64,000 nt of DNA from Bog-473 sp963751335 (GTDB lineage Bacteria > Actinomycetota > Acidimicrobiia > Acidimicrobiales > RAAP-2): NCBI GenBank assembly GCA_963751335.1, contig CAVVUB010000004.1, positions 372,001 through 436,000 of the forward strand, given 5' to 3'. Positions 7,450 through 17,043 of this stretch are shown here, piece after piece. A program made the position numbers and the translations under genes. The notes under the pieces are model-generated. The model worked only from the letters and a program-made list of their open reading frames with translations. It was not told the origin of the DNA and searched no databases. Each line of letters begins with the position of its first letter. The stretch's first letter is position 1.

Positions 7450-9464
7450 TGGCAGCTCTGCGCCGGATCCTGGTGGCCAACCGGGGCGAGATCGCCCGCC
7501 GTCTCATCCGTGGCGCGCACGAAGCGGGAACCGAAGCGATCGCCGTCTACGCCTGGGACGACGCGGCAAGCCCGCACGTGGGCGAGGCCGACGCCGCCGT
7601 TCTCTTGCCGGGAGCATCCCTGGCCGAGACCTACCTGAACCCGGAGGGGCTCGCGGCGGCGGCCGTGGCCTCGGGGTGCGATGCCTTGCATCCGGGCTAC
7701 GGCTTCCTCTCCGAGAGCCCGTCGCTGCCCGAGGCCTGCGCGGCGGCGGGACTCGTCTGGGTCGGTCCACCGGTCGAGGCCATGCGGGTGATGGGTCACA
7801 AGGCGCGGGCCAAGCAGCTGGTCGCCACCGCGGGGGTGCCCGTGCTGCCGAGCGTGCTCGTCGAACCCGGAGCGGGCGGCGACGGCCTCGCCGCGGCCGC
7901 GGCCACTGTCGGCTTCCCGCTTCTCGTGAAGGCGTCGGCGGGTGGCGGCGGGCGCGGGATGCGCCTGGTCGAACAGGCCGGCGACGTGGCCCAGGCGGTG
8001 ACGGAGGCCCAGCGGGAGGCCGCCGCGGCCTTCGGGTCCGACGAGGTGTTCCTCGAGCGCTACCTGGTGACTCCCCGGCACGTCGAGGTGCAGGTGATCG
8101 CGGATCACACCGGCACCGTGCTGCACCTCTTCGACCGCGAGTGCTCGGTACAGCGGCGCCATCAGAAGGTGGTGGAGGAGGCTCCGGCCTCGCTCGTGCC
8201 CGATGCCCTTCGCCGAGCCATGTGGGACGCCGCGGTCAAGGCGGCGGCAGCGGTCGGGTACGAAGGGGTGGGCACCGTCGAGTACCTGGTCGACGAGGAA
8301 GGGTTCTTCTTCCTCGAGATGAACACCCGTCTCCAGGTCGAGCACGGCGTGACCGAGCTGGTGACCGGGCTCGACCTGGTCGGGCTCCAGCTCCTGGTCG
8401 CCAGCGGGCAACCGCTTCCCCTGGCCCAGGGGGACGTCGCCTCGTCGGGTCATGCGGTCGAAGTCCGTCTGTGCGCCGAACGACCCCGGGAGGACTACCG
8501 GCCGACGCCAGGCCCGGTCGCCTACGCCCGCTGGCCCGAGGGTCCGGGGCTCAGGGTCGACCGGGCCATCGAGTCGGGGAGCACGGTGAGCGCCTCCTAC
8601 GACTCCTTGGTGGCCAAGGTCATGGCGCATGGACAGGATCGGGACCAGGCCGTTGGCCGCCTGTCACTGGCTCTGCGCGCGCTCGAACTCGACGGGCTCG
8701 AGACCAATCGCGACCTGCTGCAGGCCGTGCTCGACGACGGGTCCTACCGTCAAGGCGCAGTGGACGTGCACTACCTGGAGCGCCGGACGGACCTCCGCGA
8801 TGCCGCCCTGCCCGAGGCCGTCCGCCGGCGCCACGGTGCCGCCGTGGCCGCTGCCCTGTTGGCGGAGCGGGCCCACCAAAGCCTGGTGCCCGTCCCGGCC
8901 GCGGGATGGCGCAACGTAGGGGAGTCCCTGCACGCCGACCGGCTCAGCGATGCCCTGGGCACGCTCGAGATCCGAGCGTCCGAACCCCGGCAGCCGGTCC
9001 GGGTGCTGGTCGAGGGGAAGTGGCTGGTCGTGGGCACCGCCGACGTGACGGCGGGCAAAGACGGGGCCGCCGGCGTCACGGCGGGCAAAGACGGGGCCGC
9101 CGTCGATCTCACGACGGTCGGCGACGGTTTGCGCCGCCGCTACCGCGTGCGTCACACCGCACACGCAGCCTCGGTGAACGGTCCCGAGGGGCAGTCCACG
9201 TTCGTGTTCCGCACTCCCGACGACCCCGACGAGCGCGGCGGGGAGGCCGGCGAGTGTCGAGCTCCGCTGCCCGGTGCCGTCACCAAGGTGCTGGTGTCGC
9301 TCGGCGACGTCGTGGCGGAAGGGGATGGACTGGTCGTGTTGGAGGCGATGAAGATGGAGCACACGCTGCGCGCCGACGGTACCGGCACGGTCGGTCAGAT
9401 CGCCTGCGCGCCGGGTCAACAGGTCGACGTCGGGGACCTGCTCATCACAGTAGAGCCCTCGTGA
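7449..9464 (+). CDS. Acyl-CoA carboxylase alpha subunit (biotin carboxylase plus BCCP)
   Basis: A 671-residue biotin-dependent carboxylase alpha chain. Domains in order: biotin carboxylase N-domain (ILVANRGEIARR), ATP-grasp (KASAGGGGRGMR, EMNTRLQVEHGVTE), biotin carboxylase C-domain, a less conserved linker, and a biotinyl domain with EAMKMEH at 9344-9364 whose lysine carries biotin. The ATG shares a base with the previous stop (TGATG). It carboxylates biotin using ATP and bicarbonate. A 30-base tandem duplication at 9042-9101 inserts a repeated TAGKDGAA motif in the linker, probably harmless. With the beta subunit it forms one enzyme. Confidence 0.92.
   Translation: MAALRRILVANRGEIARRLIRGAHEAGTEAIAVYAWDDAASPHVGEADAAVLLPGASLAETYLNPEGLAAAAVASGCDALHPGYGFLSESPSLPEACAAAGLVWVGPPVEAMRVMGHKARAKQLVATAGVPVLPSVLVEPGAGGDGLAAAAATVGFPLLVKASAGGGGRGMRLVEQAGDVAQAVTEAQREAAAAFGSDEVFLERYLVTPRHVEVQVIADHTGTVLHLFDRECSVQRRHQKVVEEAPASLVPDALRRAMWDAAVKAAAAVGYEGVGTVEYLVDEEGFFFLEMNTRLQVEHGVTELVTGLDLVGLQLLVASGQPLPLAQGDVASSGHAVEVRLCAERPREDYRPTPGPVAYARWPEGPGLRVDRAIESGSTVSASYDSLVAKVMAHGQDRDQAVGRLSLALRALELDGLETNRDLLQAVLDDGSYRQGAVDVHYLERRTDLRDAALPEAVRRRHGAAVAAALLAERAHQSLVPVPAAGWRNVGESLHADRLSDALGTLEIRASEPRQPVRVLVEGKWLVVGTADVTAGKDGAAGVTAGKDGAAVDLTTVGDGLRRRYRVRHTAHAASVNGPEGQSTFVFRTPDDPDERGGEAGECRAPLPGAVTKVLVSLGDVVAEGDGLVVLEAMKMEHTLRADGTGTVGQIACAPGQQVDVGDLLITVEPS
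9042..9101 (+). repeat. Two-copy 30-base in-frame tandem repeat inside the carboxylase alpha gene
   Basis: The 30 bases at 9042-9071 are repeated at 9072-9101; only the first nine bases of the unit differ slightly. The reading frame is kept, giving TAGKDGAA twice in the linker between the biotin carboxylase and biotinyl domains. Confidence 0.9.
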
Positions 9465-11264
9465 GCGACGCACCGGCGCCCATACGTATCGCCAACTGCA
9501 GCGGCTTCTTCGGCGACCGGGTCACCGCGGCGAAAGAGATGGTGGAAGGTGGGCCGATCGACGTCTTGACGGGGGATTGGCTGGCCGAGCTGACGATGTA
9601 CATCTTGCACAAGACGCGCCAGCGCAGCGGCGGCTATGCCCGTACCTTCTTGCGCCAGCTCGAAGAGGTCCTGCCGACGTGCATCGAGCGCGGGATCACG
9701 GTGGTCTCGAACGCCGGTGGGCTGCATCCCGAGGCGTTGGCCGACGCCGTGCGTGAGCTGGCCAAGCGCCAGGGTGTCGAGGTGGCCGTGGCCTCGGTCT
9801 CGGGCGACGACATCACGGGACGGCTGGACGAGTTGCAGCAGGCCGGAGAACGCTTCGTCAATCTCGACACCGGGGAGGCCCTGCCCGCGGGAGCACCGGT
9901 CGTCACGGCCAACGCCTACCTGCCGGCCCGGCCCATATCGGACGCGCTTGGCGGCCGGAGCTCAGGTGGTCGTCACCGGTCGAGTGACCGACGCCGCGCT
10001 CGTGGTCGGTCCGGCGCTGCACGCGTTCGGTTGGCAGGACGGCGATCTCGACGCCATCGCCGGCGCCGTCGTGGCGGGCCACGTCATCGAGTGCGGCGCC
10101 CAGTGCTGCGGGGGCAACTACGCCTTTTTCGAGGAGATCCCTCATCGCGAGCACATCGGATTCCCCATCGCCGAGATGCGGGCCGACGGTTCCTCGGTCA
10201 TCACCAAGCACCCCGGCTCCGGAGGCGCCGTCACCGTCGGCACGGTCACCGCGCAGCTGCTCTACGAGATCGGGGGACCGGGCTACCTGAGCCCGGATGC
10301 GGTGGCCCGCTTCGACACCATCGCGCTGACCCAAGTTGGACCGGATCGGGTACGCATCGAGGGCGTGCGCGGTGAGGCGCCGCCGTCCTCCCTCAAGGTG
10401 ACGGCGAACCTCGATGCCGGGTGGCGCAACGCCATGACCCTCGCCATCACCGGCGCCCAGGTCGAGGAGAAGGCCCGCATGGCGGCTGCCGCGGTCTGGG
10501 CCGGCATCCCGGGCGGCAAGGAGGCCTATGCCGAGACGGCCGAGGATCTCTCGGGCGACCTGTCCGGCGGGGGTATGGCCTATCTGCGCCTCGCCGTGCG
10601 GGGTGAGGACGAGCCGGCCGTCGGCCGCGCCTTCTCGGGCGCCGTCATCGAGACCAGCCTCTCGAGCTACCCGGGAACGTTCTTCACCTCGGCGCCGTCG
10701 GGAGCGCAGGGTGTGGCCCGTTACTGGCCGACCACCGTCTCGGCGGCGGCCGTGCAGCCACACGTCGAGTGCGAGGGGCTCCAGGTGGCCAGCGCCATGC
10801 CGTCCGTCCCATCGCGCCCGTCCCGGCCCGACTCCAAGACCCGGCGGGGTCGCGGATCCGACGCACGCCGCGCCCCGCCGCCGGCAGACCTCGTGCGTGT
10901 CCCGCTCCATGTGCTCGTCGGTGCCCGCTCGGGCGACAAGGGCGGGGCCGCCAACGTCGGGCTGTGGGCGGACACGGACGCAGTGGCCGACTGGCTGCTC
11001 GACGAGCTCACCATCGAATCCTTCACGACGCTGCTACCCGAGGTCGTCGCCTTCGAGATCGAGCGCCACCCGTTGCCCAACCTGCGCGCCGTGAACTTCG
11101 TGGTCCATGGCATTCTTGGTTGGGGCGTGGCGTCGAATCTGCGTCTCGATACTCAGGCCAAAGGCCTCGGTGAGCTCCTGCGCTCACGGTCCGTCGACGT
11201 GTCGTCCCTCCTCGTGTCCGAGGGCCCGCCGGCGACCCGCTGGGCCGCGCTGGACCACCGGTAG
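9461..11264 (+). pseudogene. AtuA-like (DUF1446) protein with C-terminal AtuA-like ferredoxin-fold domain, one frameshift
   Basis: From GTG 9461, which overlaps the carboxylase stop, the frame encodes IANCSGFFGDRVTAAKEM and VLTGDWLAELTMYIL, the AtuA/DUF1446 start. It loses frame at 9948-9949, where an extra T follows PISDAL. The next frame continues as AAGAQVVVTGRVTDAALVVGP to the end and includes the C-terminal domain VLVGARSGDKGGAANVGLWA. Restoring one base gives about 600 residues, normal for the two-domain family. AtuA-type proteins are needed for acyclic terpene use in Pseudomonas, but their reaction is unresolved. The break lies in an otherwise conserved gene and may be a sequence error. 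Confidence 0.78.
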
Positions 11265-11272
11265 GCGGGCGG

Positions 11273-12439
11273 GTGGATTCGGCCCTCCGCATCATCGCCT
11301 GCATCGTCGGGATCTTCCTTGTCCTCACCACGGTGTGGAGCGTGTTCACCGCTCTGGTCGTGCCCCGGGTGACTTCGTCCCGGGTGCAGCGGGGTCTGGC
11401 CCGCATGCTGGGCGCTGCGGCGCACTGGGTCGCGCCAAAGCTCCCGTCGTACGAGGTGCGCGACCGGATGCTCTCGTTCGTGGGCCCGGCCGCGATGGTG
11501 CTGCTCTTCGTCATCTGGCTCTCCCTGCTGGTGCTCGGGTTCGGCTTCATCATCTGGTGGCAGTCCGGCGTCGACTTCGCCGGCGCGCTCGGTATTGCGG
11601 GCTCGTCGGTGTTCACCCTGGGCATCGCCTCCACCCACCGCGCCGGACCCGAGACCCTCGAGATCCTCTCCGCCGGCATCGGCTTGCTGGTCATCGCGCT
11701 CGAGATCGCCTACCTGCCCGCGCTCTACAGCGCGTTCGCCTCCCGCGAGACGCAGGTCACGCTGTTGGCGGGGCGCTCGGGAACGCCCGCCTGGGGGCCC
11801 GAGATCCTGGCCCGCAGTCACTTCCTCGAGACCATGGACGAGCTGCCGCCGCTCTACTCGGAATGGGAGCGCTGGGCGGCCACCGTCTCCGAGAGCCACG
11901 CCAACTATCCGGCGCTGATGTGGTTCCGCTCACCCGTGTCGACGAGGAGCTGGTTGCTCAGCCTCACCGCCATGATGGATTCGGCGGCGTTGTACCACTC
12001 GGTCAGCCCCGAGTTGGCCCCACGCGAGGCGCGGCTCTGCCTCGCCATGGGTACGAACTGCCTCCGCTCCATGGCCGGAGCCCTCCACATTCCGTTCGAC
12101 AGCGACCCATTGCCGACCGCGGAGATCCGGCTCAGCCGGACCGAGTTCGACGAAGGCTTTCGCCGCCTCGAGGATCGTTCGTTCCCTCTCGAGCGCGATG
12201 CCGACGAGGCGTGGCGGCACTTCAAGGGCTGGCGGGTCAACTACGAGCCCATCGTCGACGCCCTCACGGTGCTGGTCGTGCCGCCGCCGGCCCCCTGGTT
12301 CATTGCACGTCCGGAGCTCGGTCAAGCCGAGTGGCCGCTCGTGCTGAACCGCACGCCGGACGAACCCGAGGGATCTCAGTTCTTCGGGTCCAAGAGGATC
12401 TTCAAGACACCGTCGGCCCGGGAGTCGAAGAGCTCGTAG
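11273..12439 (+). CDS. Membrane protein with ion-channel-like pore region
   Basis: A 388-residue protein from GTG 11273. Hydrophobic segments lie near residues 3-29, 73-95 and 124-150. Between the last two is FAGALGIAGSSVFTLGIAS, which looks like a potassium-channel pore helix and filter but lacks the TVGYG sequence. The C-terminal 230 residues are soluble and helical. I recognise it as a conserved actinobacterial membrane family without known function. Its 3' end overlaps the convergent alcohol dehydrogenase gene by 64 bases. Channel function is inference from the helix-loop-helix arrangement only. Confidence 0.7.
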   Translation: MDSALRIIACIVGIFLVLTTVWSVFTALVVPRVTSSRVQRGLARMLGAAAHWVAPKLPSYEVRDRMLSFVGPAAMVLLFVIWLSLLVLGFGFIIWWQSGVDFAGALGIAGSSVFTLGIASTHRAGPETLEILSAGIGLLVIALEIAYLPALYSAFASRETQVTLLAGRSGTPAWGPEILARSHFLETMDELPPLYSEWERWAATVSESHANYPALMWFRSPVSTRSWLLSLTAMMDSAALYHSVSPELAPREARLCLAMGTNCLRSMAGALHIPFDSDPLPTAEIRLSRTEFDEGFRRLEDRSFPLERDADEAWRHFKGWRVNYEPIVDALTVLVVPPPAPWFIARPELGQAEWPLVLNRTPDEPEGSQFFGSKRIFKTPSARESKSS

Positions 12440-13419
12440 GCCTGGGCTGCATCGCTGAGACCGAGGCGGTGGGTGAAGGTTTCGGCCAACGTGAAGCGGC
12501 CGGACTGCACCAGGGGGACGAGGGCCGGCCACGTGCTCGGGATCGGAGCGAAGATCGTGCGCAGGGTCATGCTCTTGAGAAAGACGAGGCCCATGGGGAA
12601 TGGCAGGTCCATGGTCAGGTTCACCCCGACGATGGAAATGGTGCCGCCGGTGGCGGCACAGTTGACGGCCTCGACGACGGTGGCGTCTGCGCCGACCGCC
12701 TCGATGACAGACTCCGCGCCGCGGCCCTTGGTGGCTTCCATGACCTGGACGTGTCCGGGCGCCGTGCGCGCGTCGATCGGTTCGGCTCCGAGCCGCTCAG
12801 CCCGGGCCAGCCGCTCGGGCACTACGTCGATGGCCAAAATGCGCGCCGGGCCGAAGAGGGCGGCACACTGCACCGCCATCACCCCGACCGGACCGAGGCC
12901 GACGACGACCACGGTCGAACCCGGCTTGATGGAGGCCCGGAGCGCACCGACGTAGCCTGTTGGAAGGATGTCGGTGAGCAGCACGGCCGCCTCGTCGGTG
13001 ACTCCTTCGGGGATCGGCAGGATGAATTGATCGGCGAACGGCACGGCGACCGCTTCGGCCTGACCGCCGGGAAGGTCGGGCACCGTGCCGAACGCGGTGG
13101 CCTGATCGGCCAGGCAGAGGTTCGGGAACCCGGCTCGGCACGGCTCGCACCGACCGCAGCCGATCACCCCCGAGACCAAGACGCGGTCTCCGACTCTGAC
13201 GCTGTGGACCTGCGGACCGGCTTCGGCCACCGTCCCGATCGCCTCGTGGCCCAGCCGGATGCCGACACCGGTCGGGGCGTCGTGGTACAGGTGCAGGTCC
13301 GAGCCGCAGATGGCGGTGTGCTCGACGGTCACGATCACACCATCGGGACCCGGAAGGACCGGATCGGGTACGTCGTGGACCGCGACCTGTCGCGGTCCCT
13401 CCAGAACGGTGGCTCTCAT
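12376..13419 (-). CDS. Zinc-dependent alcohol dehydrogenase (MDR superfamily)
   Basis: A 347-residue medium-chain dehydrogenase. Catalytic zinc ligands Cys38 (ICGSDLH) and His58-Glu59 (GHE) and the structural-zinc cysteines 88, 91, 94 and 102 (GCGRCEPC...C) are all present. The Rossmann motif is VVVGLGPVGVMAVQ, followed by Asp of AIDVVPERL, which suggests NAD preference. It oxidises a primary or secondary alcohol; the substrate is not evident. The gene ends inside the 3' end of the upstream membrane-protein gene on the other strand. ClpS starts 57 bases away in the opposite direction. Confidence 0.88.
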   Translation of the reverse strand: MRATVLEGPRQVAVHDVPDPVLPGPDGVIVTVEHTAICGSDLHLYHDAPTGVGIRLGHEAIGTVAEAGPQVHSVRVGDRVLVSGVIGCGRCEPCRAGFPNLCLADQATAFGTVPDLPGGQAEAVAVPFADQFILPIPEGVTDEAAVLLTDILPTGYVGALRASIKPGSTVVVVGLGPVGVMAVQCAALFGPARILAIDVVPERLARAERLGAEPIDARTAPGHVQVMEATKGRGAESVIEAVGADATVVEAVNCAATGGTISIVGVNLTMDLPFPMGLVFLKSMTLRTIFAPIPSTWPALVPLVQSGRFTLAETFTHRLGLSDAAQAYELFDSRADGVLKILLDPKN

Positions 13420-13476
13420 GACCGCAGGCTATACACCGGACTACACTGATCCGGGCTCAAATGCCCTTCTCTGCCC

Positions 13477-13779
13477 ATGACCTCGACCCCTTCAACCATC
13501 GAAGCACCTGTCATCGTCGACCAGGACATCAGCGCCTTCTTCGAGCTTGAGGACTTGTGGGCTGTCATCGTCTGGAACGATGACGTCACGACTTTCCAAA
13601 CCGTGATCGAGGCCTTCGTCGAGATCTTCGGCCACACGGTCGAGCGGGCTGATCAGCTGGCGTGGACGATCCACCGGACCGGCAAGGCGGTGGCCGCCGT
13701 CCGACCCAAGGACGAGGCCGAGGCGGCCGTGCATGCGCTGCACCTGCGCAAGATCTCGGCCACCCTCGCCCGGGCCTGA
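13477..13779 (+). CDS. clpS: ATP-dependent Clp protease adaptor ClpS
   Basis: A 100-residue protein with the ClpS core: LWAVIVWNDDVTTFQTVIEAF, which holds the N-degron pocket Asp-Asp, then the helix GHTVERADQLAWTIHRTGKAVAAV. It delivers proteins with destabilising N-termini to the ClpC/ClpA unfoldase. The start ATG follows a short leader in the region divergent from the alcohol dehydrogenase. Length and motif spacing are normal for actinobacteria. Confidence 0.92.
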   Translation: MTSTPSTIEAPVIVDQDISAFFELEDLWAVIVWNDDVTTFQTVIEAFVEIFGHTVERADQLAWTIHRTGKAVAAVRPKDEAEAAVHALHLRKISATLARA

Positions 13780-13928
13780 GGTCTCCGACCTGGACGACAG
13801 TGTTCGTCGTCGCCACCTTGGAGAGATGGCCGACGTCGCTGCAGCAGTCAACAAGGCGGAGACGAGCTGCTGGAGCCCCACAGAGCCAATCCGGTGCGGG
13901 CAAACGAGTACCGGGCGCTGTGGGTGGC

Positions 13929-15935
13929 TCACCGCGACGCCGCCGCCACGCAAGCTGGCGCGCCGAGGGGGGTAAAACGCCCCTTCTCGACGAGCTCGGT
14001 GCATCGCCCGACCGTGCCAGCCGGTACCCGATAAACCGGCACCGTTCGGTTCGCTCCAGTCCACACCCACGCATGATCGCGGTAGACCGGCAAACGCCCG
14101 AGCGCAGCAGTCATGAAGCCAGCCGCGTATTGGGGGTCGTTGCCCCGCACGATAGGTGGCAGGCTGCGCGGCAGGTTCGGGATGACCACGGTCGTCACCT
14201 CCCATCCTGCGATCGCCCGACGAACGGCCGACAGCTCCGCCGGAGTGCCTGCGGGGAGTGGTGCAAAACCAATGCTCAGGCCAGCCAACGCCTCAAAACC
14301 CGCTCGCTCAGCTCCGGCGCGCCGCGCCGAGCCCTGGGGACCACCGCCGCTCGCCATGGCGAAGTGCAGCTTGTCGCTCGCCTGCCACGCCAGGGTGGCC
14401 TGGCTGCCGGAGAACGGCGCCGGATAGGCGAGGACAACCGAGCCTGATGGCAAGCGCGGGCCGGCCCGTACGAACCATGCGGGTAGGTTGACGGACTGGG
14501 TGGCCAAAGGAACGGTGGGCGCGATCGCCGCCGCCATCGGGACGATTCCAGCTCCTATCGCGACGGCCACTGCCGCCCACGAGGTAAGGGCTCCACGGCG
14601 CGTCGAGGCATGCAGGCCGTGGACTCGATCGAGCGATCGGGCACGGTCGATCACGATGGCGAACATCATGGACAACGCCAGATAGCTGATCGCCATGAAG
14701 CGGCGTTCGGTCACGTTCTCGAACAGTGGTAGGTGGACGAGGAGCCTCCAAGGGACCCAGTACCGGCCATTCACTCCGAGCGCGAGCGCCCCAGTGGCGA
14801 CGGCGAGGGCGCCAAAGAACCAAAGCCGACGGTCACGCCGCCAGATCGCCAGGCCGGCGGCGAGAACCGCGAAGAGACCGAATCCGACGAAAGCCGAAGA
14901 GGTCATGATGGGACCGAAGTAGCCGCCCAGCACGGTGGCGGGGTCACCGGTCGTCGTCGAGCCGTTGACGAAGTCCGCCAAGCTGTAACCGCCGGTGAGT
15001 TGGAGCTTTGGCCATATGCTTCCGGCCAGGTGAGCGGGGCCGTCCAGGGCGAACCACGAGGGGTAGCCCAGCAGGATCACCACGACGGCGAGCATCGCCC
15101 CAAGGCCGCGGAGCGCAGCGGGGACCCTGGCTGCCAACTCTTGCCGATGTCCGGCGACGGCGTACCCGAGGAGCAGGAGAATGCCAAGCAGTGCCGAGAG
15201 GGCGATAATGAGGACCATCTCGGTGCTCACGAAGAACTCGACCGCCACCAAGAACCCGGCAAGGATTCCCACCCGCACCGGCGGATGGCTCTGACGAACC
15301 AATAGCTCGTCGAGGGCGCCGAGGATCAACGGTGGGAACACCAGCGTGCCCGTCATGAGGTGAGCGAACGCCAGGCTGTTCAGCACGAGTGGGGAGAAGC
15401 CGTAGAGCAGTCCCGCCATCCAGGCCGCTGGAGCCCAAGTCACCCAGCGTCGGGCCAGCCAGAAGGCGGCCAGTGCCGAAAGAGGCGGGGCCAGTGTCGC
15501 GGCGACGTTGAGGGAGGCCACTGGTCCAAAGAGGAGGGTCACCGGGGCCAGCGGTATCCCGATGCCCAACACGCTCGTGTTGGAGAGCAGGTTGACCCCT
15601 CCAGGTTGGAAGAGGGCGGTCGAGTAGAAAAGATTGTGTCCGTGGGTCAGCGCGTAGGCCGGCCACTCGAGGAACCACATGAACAATGCCGGGTCGCCGC
15701 AGGCGCAGGTGGCGCTCGCCGTGGGGTGGCTCGACCAGACGTGCCACCAGATGCCGATCCCCAATACCAGGTAGGCCGAGCCGGCCAGCAGGTAGACCCT
15801 CGCCGTCGACCAACTTGCCGTCGGAGCATTTCGGGCGTGGCGCTTGATCCCAGGTAGTGAGCCTGCTTCCGGGGTGCGGCGCTTGCGTACCGGGAGAGGG
15901 GCGAGCACCTCGCCAACGTATGGGTCGGGGTCCAT
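13929..15935 (-). CDS. Large polytopic membrane protein, glycosyltransferase-like
   Basis: A 668-residue protein with about eleven to twelve hydrophobic segments, starting with YLLAGSAYLVLGIGIWWHVW near residue 48. A first periplasmic-type loop carries GDPALFMWFLEWPAYAL and PGGVNLLSNTS. The last 160 residues are a soluble domain. This is the layout of polyprenol-sugar-dependent (GT-C-like/YfhO-like) membrane proteins of actinobacteria. A clear DxD catalytic motif is not obvious, so transferase activity is a guess. It stands alone, convergent to clpS. Confidence 0.65.
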   Translation of the reverse strand: MDPDPYVGEVLAPLPVRKRRTPEAGSLPGIKRHARNAPTASWSTARVYLLAGSAYLVLGIGIWWHVWSSHPTASATCACGDPALFMWFLEWPAYALTHGHNLFYSTALFQPGGVNLLSNTSVLGIGIPLAPVTLLFGPVASLNVAATLAPPLSALAAFWLARRWVTWAPAAWMAGLLYGFSPLVLNSLAFAHLMTGTLVFPPLILGALDELLVRQSHPPVRVGILAGFLVAVEFFVSTEMVLIIALSALLGILLLLGYAVAGHRQELAARVPAALRGLGAMLAVVVILLGYPSWFALDGPAHLAGSIWPKLQLTGGYSLADFVNGSTTTGDPATVLGGYFGPIMTSSAFVGFGLFAVLAAGLAIWRRDRRLWFFGALAVATGALALGVNGRYWVPWRLLVHLPLFENVTERRFMAISYLALSMMFAIVIDRARSLDRVHGLHASTRRGALTSWAAVAVAIGAGIVPMAAAIAPTVPLATQSVNLPAWFVRAGPRLPSGSVVLAYPAPFSGSQATLAWQASDKLHFAMASGGGPQGSARRAGAERAGFEALAGLSIGFAPLPAGTPAELSAVRRAIAGWEVTTVVIPNLPRSLPPIVRGNDPQYAAGFMTAALGRLPVYRDHAWVWTGANRTVPVYRVPAGTVGRCTELVEKGRFTPLGAPACVAAASR

Positions 15936-16398
15936 GGCGGGCTCTATGATTCCAGGACAGCAACGAGCCCGTGACCCTCCGTGGCTGGTTCGGCGAATGC
16001 CACGAAACCGAGTGCTCGCGAGGAAGGCGTATCGGAACTCGGAAGCAGCCGGGAGATGAAGTTCATCAGGCTCTCGAGAGGCTCGTACACCCTGGGGACG
16101 AGCTGCTCAGCCGTCAAGCGAAGCAACTCCAGCGCTGATTCCTCCCGAGGGCGATTCCCACCCACCAGCGACGCTCCTCTCACGTGTCAACCCCCTCTTC
16201 GGGTGCTCGGGAGTGAAAACAGCGGACCCACCATTGATGAGTCACTCGAGATGAGGACAGGCTCTTATTGAGTCACGAGTTTTCGAGTTCGTGGGCCCGG
16301 GCTGTCGGTCGGCGTGTCGCTGGGAAGTCAGCCCCGAGGGGCGACAGAACTGGGGTGAGCCGGACCGACAGCCCGAGGATCTCGGGCGCCGCCAGGCG
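15936..16398 (-). other. 463-base region without a supported gene
   Basis: A 79-codon minus-strand frame at 15944-16183 reads LLRLTAEQLVPRVYEPLESL and similar, which is not an implausible protein, but I recognise no family and see no good ribosome site. The rest shows no hairpin with a U tract, repeat or RNA gene that I can support. Confidence 0.3.
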
Positions 16399-17043
16399 TC
16401 AGCCCGAGCCCGTTCGGGCCTCCAGGCGTGCCGTCAGCTGTGCCTTCACGTCCGGCCACTCTTCGGCGACGATGGAGAACCGGGCCGACGTACGGACCGT
16501 GTCGTCGGAGCCGGGACGGTCGGCCCGCATGATCCCGTCCAGTTGGCCTCCGATGCGCTCGATGGCCGCCCAGGAGCGCCTGTTCCGCACGTCGGTCTGC
16601 AGGGCCACGCGGTGCACTTCCCAGACCTCGAACGCATGGGTCATCATCAGCAGCTTCGCTTCGGTGTTGACCGAAGTGCGCTGGGCCGATCCGGCCAGCC
16701 AGGTGAAGCCGATGTCGAGGACGTCGGGCACACCCTGACGCTGGTGCCGGGCGCCCGGGGGCCACTGCCAGTAGGCGATCTCGCAGAAGCGTGTCGCACC
16801 CACGACGCGGTCGTCGGAGCCCGAACCCTTGTGCACCGTGGCGAAGGCGACGTGCGCTCCCGAAGCCACTTTGGCCAAGGCGTCGACCACATAGTCGGTC
16901 ATCTGGCTCACCCCCTCGGGGGTGTAGGTCCACTGATAGTTGGTGCGGTCCTCGCCCGCCGCCTCCACCAGACCCGGGATGTGCGACTCGTTCAGCGGTT
17001 CCAGCCGCACGCGTGGGCTCTCGAGCGTGAACGGCTCAAGCAT
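16399..17043 (-). CDS. GNAT N-acetyltransferase, RimJ/RimL type
   Basis: A 214-residue acetyltransferase starting LESPRVRLEPLNESHIPGLVEAA. The C-terminal half shows VLDIGFTWLAGSAQRTSVNTEAK and HRVALQTDVRNRRSWAAIERIG, the pattern of Acetyltransf_3 proteins that use acetyl-CoA. Its start overlaps the stop of the exporter gene by eight bases on the same strand, so it is the second gene of that operon. A role in modifying an exported compound is possible but only suggested by the pairing. Confidence 0.82.
   Translation of the reverse strand: MLEPFTLESPRVRLEPLNESHIPGLVEAAGEDRTNYQWTYTPEGVSQMTDYVVDALAKVASGAHVAFATVHKGSGSDDRVVGATRFCEIAYWQWPPGARHQRQGVPDVLDIGFTWLAGSAQRTSVNTEAKLLMMTHAFEVWEVHRVALQTDVRNRRSWAAIERIGGQLDGIMRADRPGSDDTVRTSARFSIVAEEWPDVKAQLTARLEARTGSG

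Noticed and set aside
5571..9464. A plus-strand frame of almost 1300 codons before and through the carboxylase genes
   Set aside because: Its first part is an antisense-like Arg/Pro/Ala-rich shadow of the carboxyltransferase; only its end is the true biotin carboxylase, which begins at 7449.
11107..13449. A 780-codon plus-strand frame
   Set aside because: It is the out-of-frame shadow of the channel-like gene and the antisense of the alcohol dehydrogenase; no domain is recognisable.
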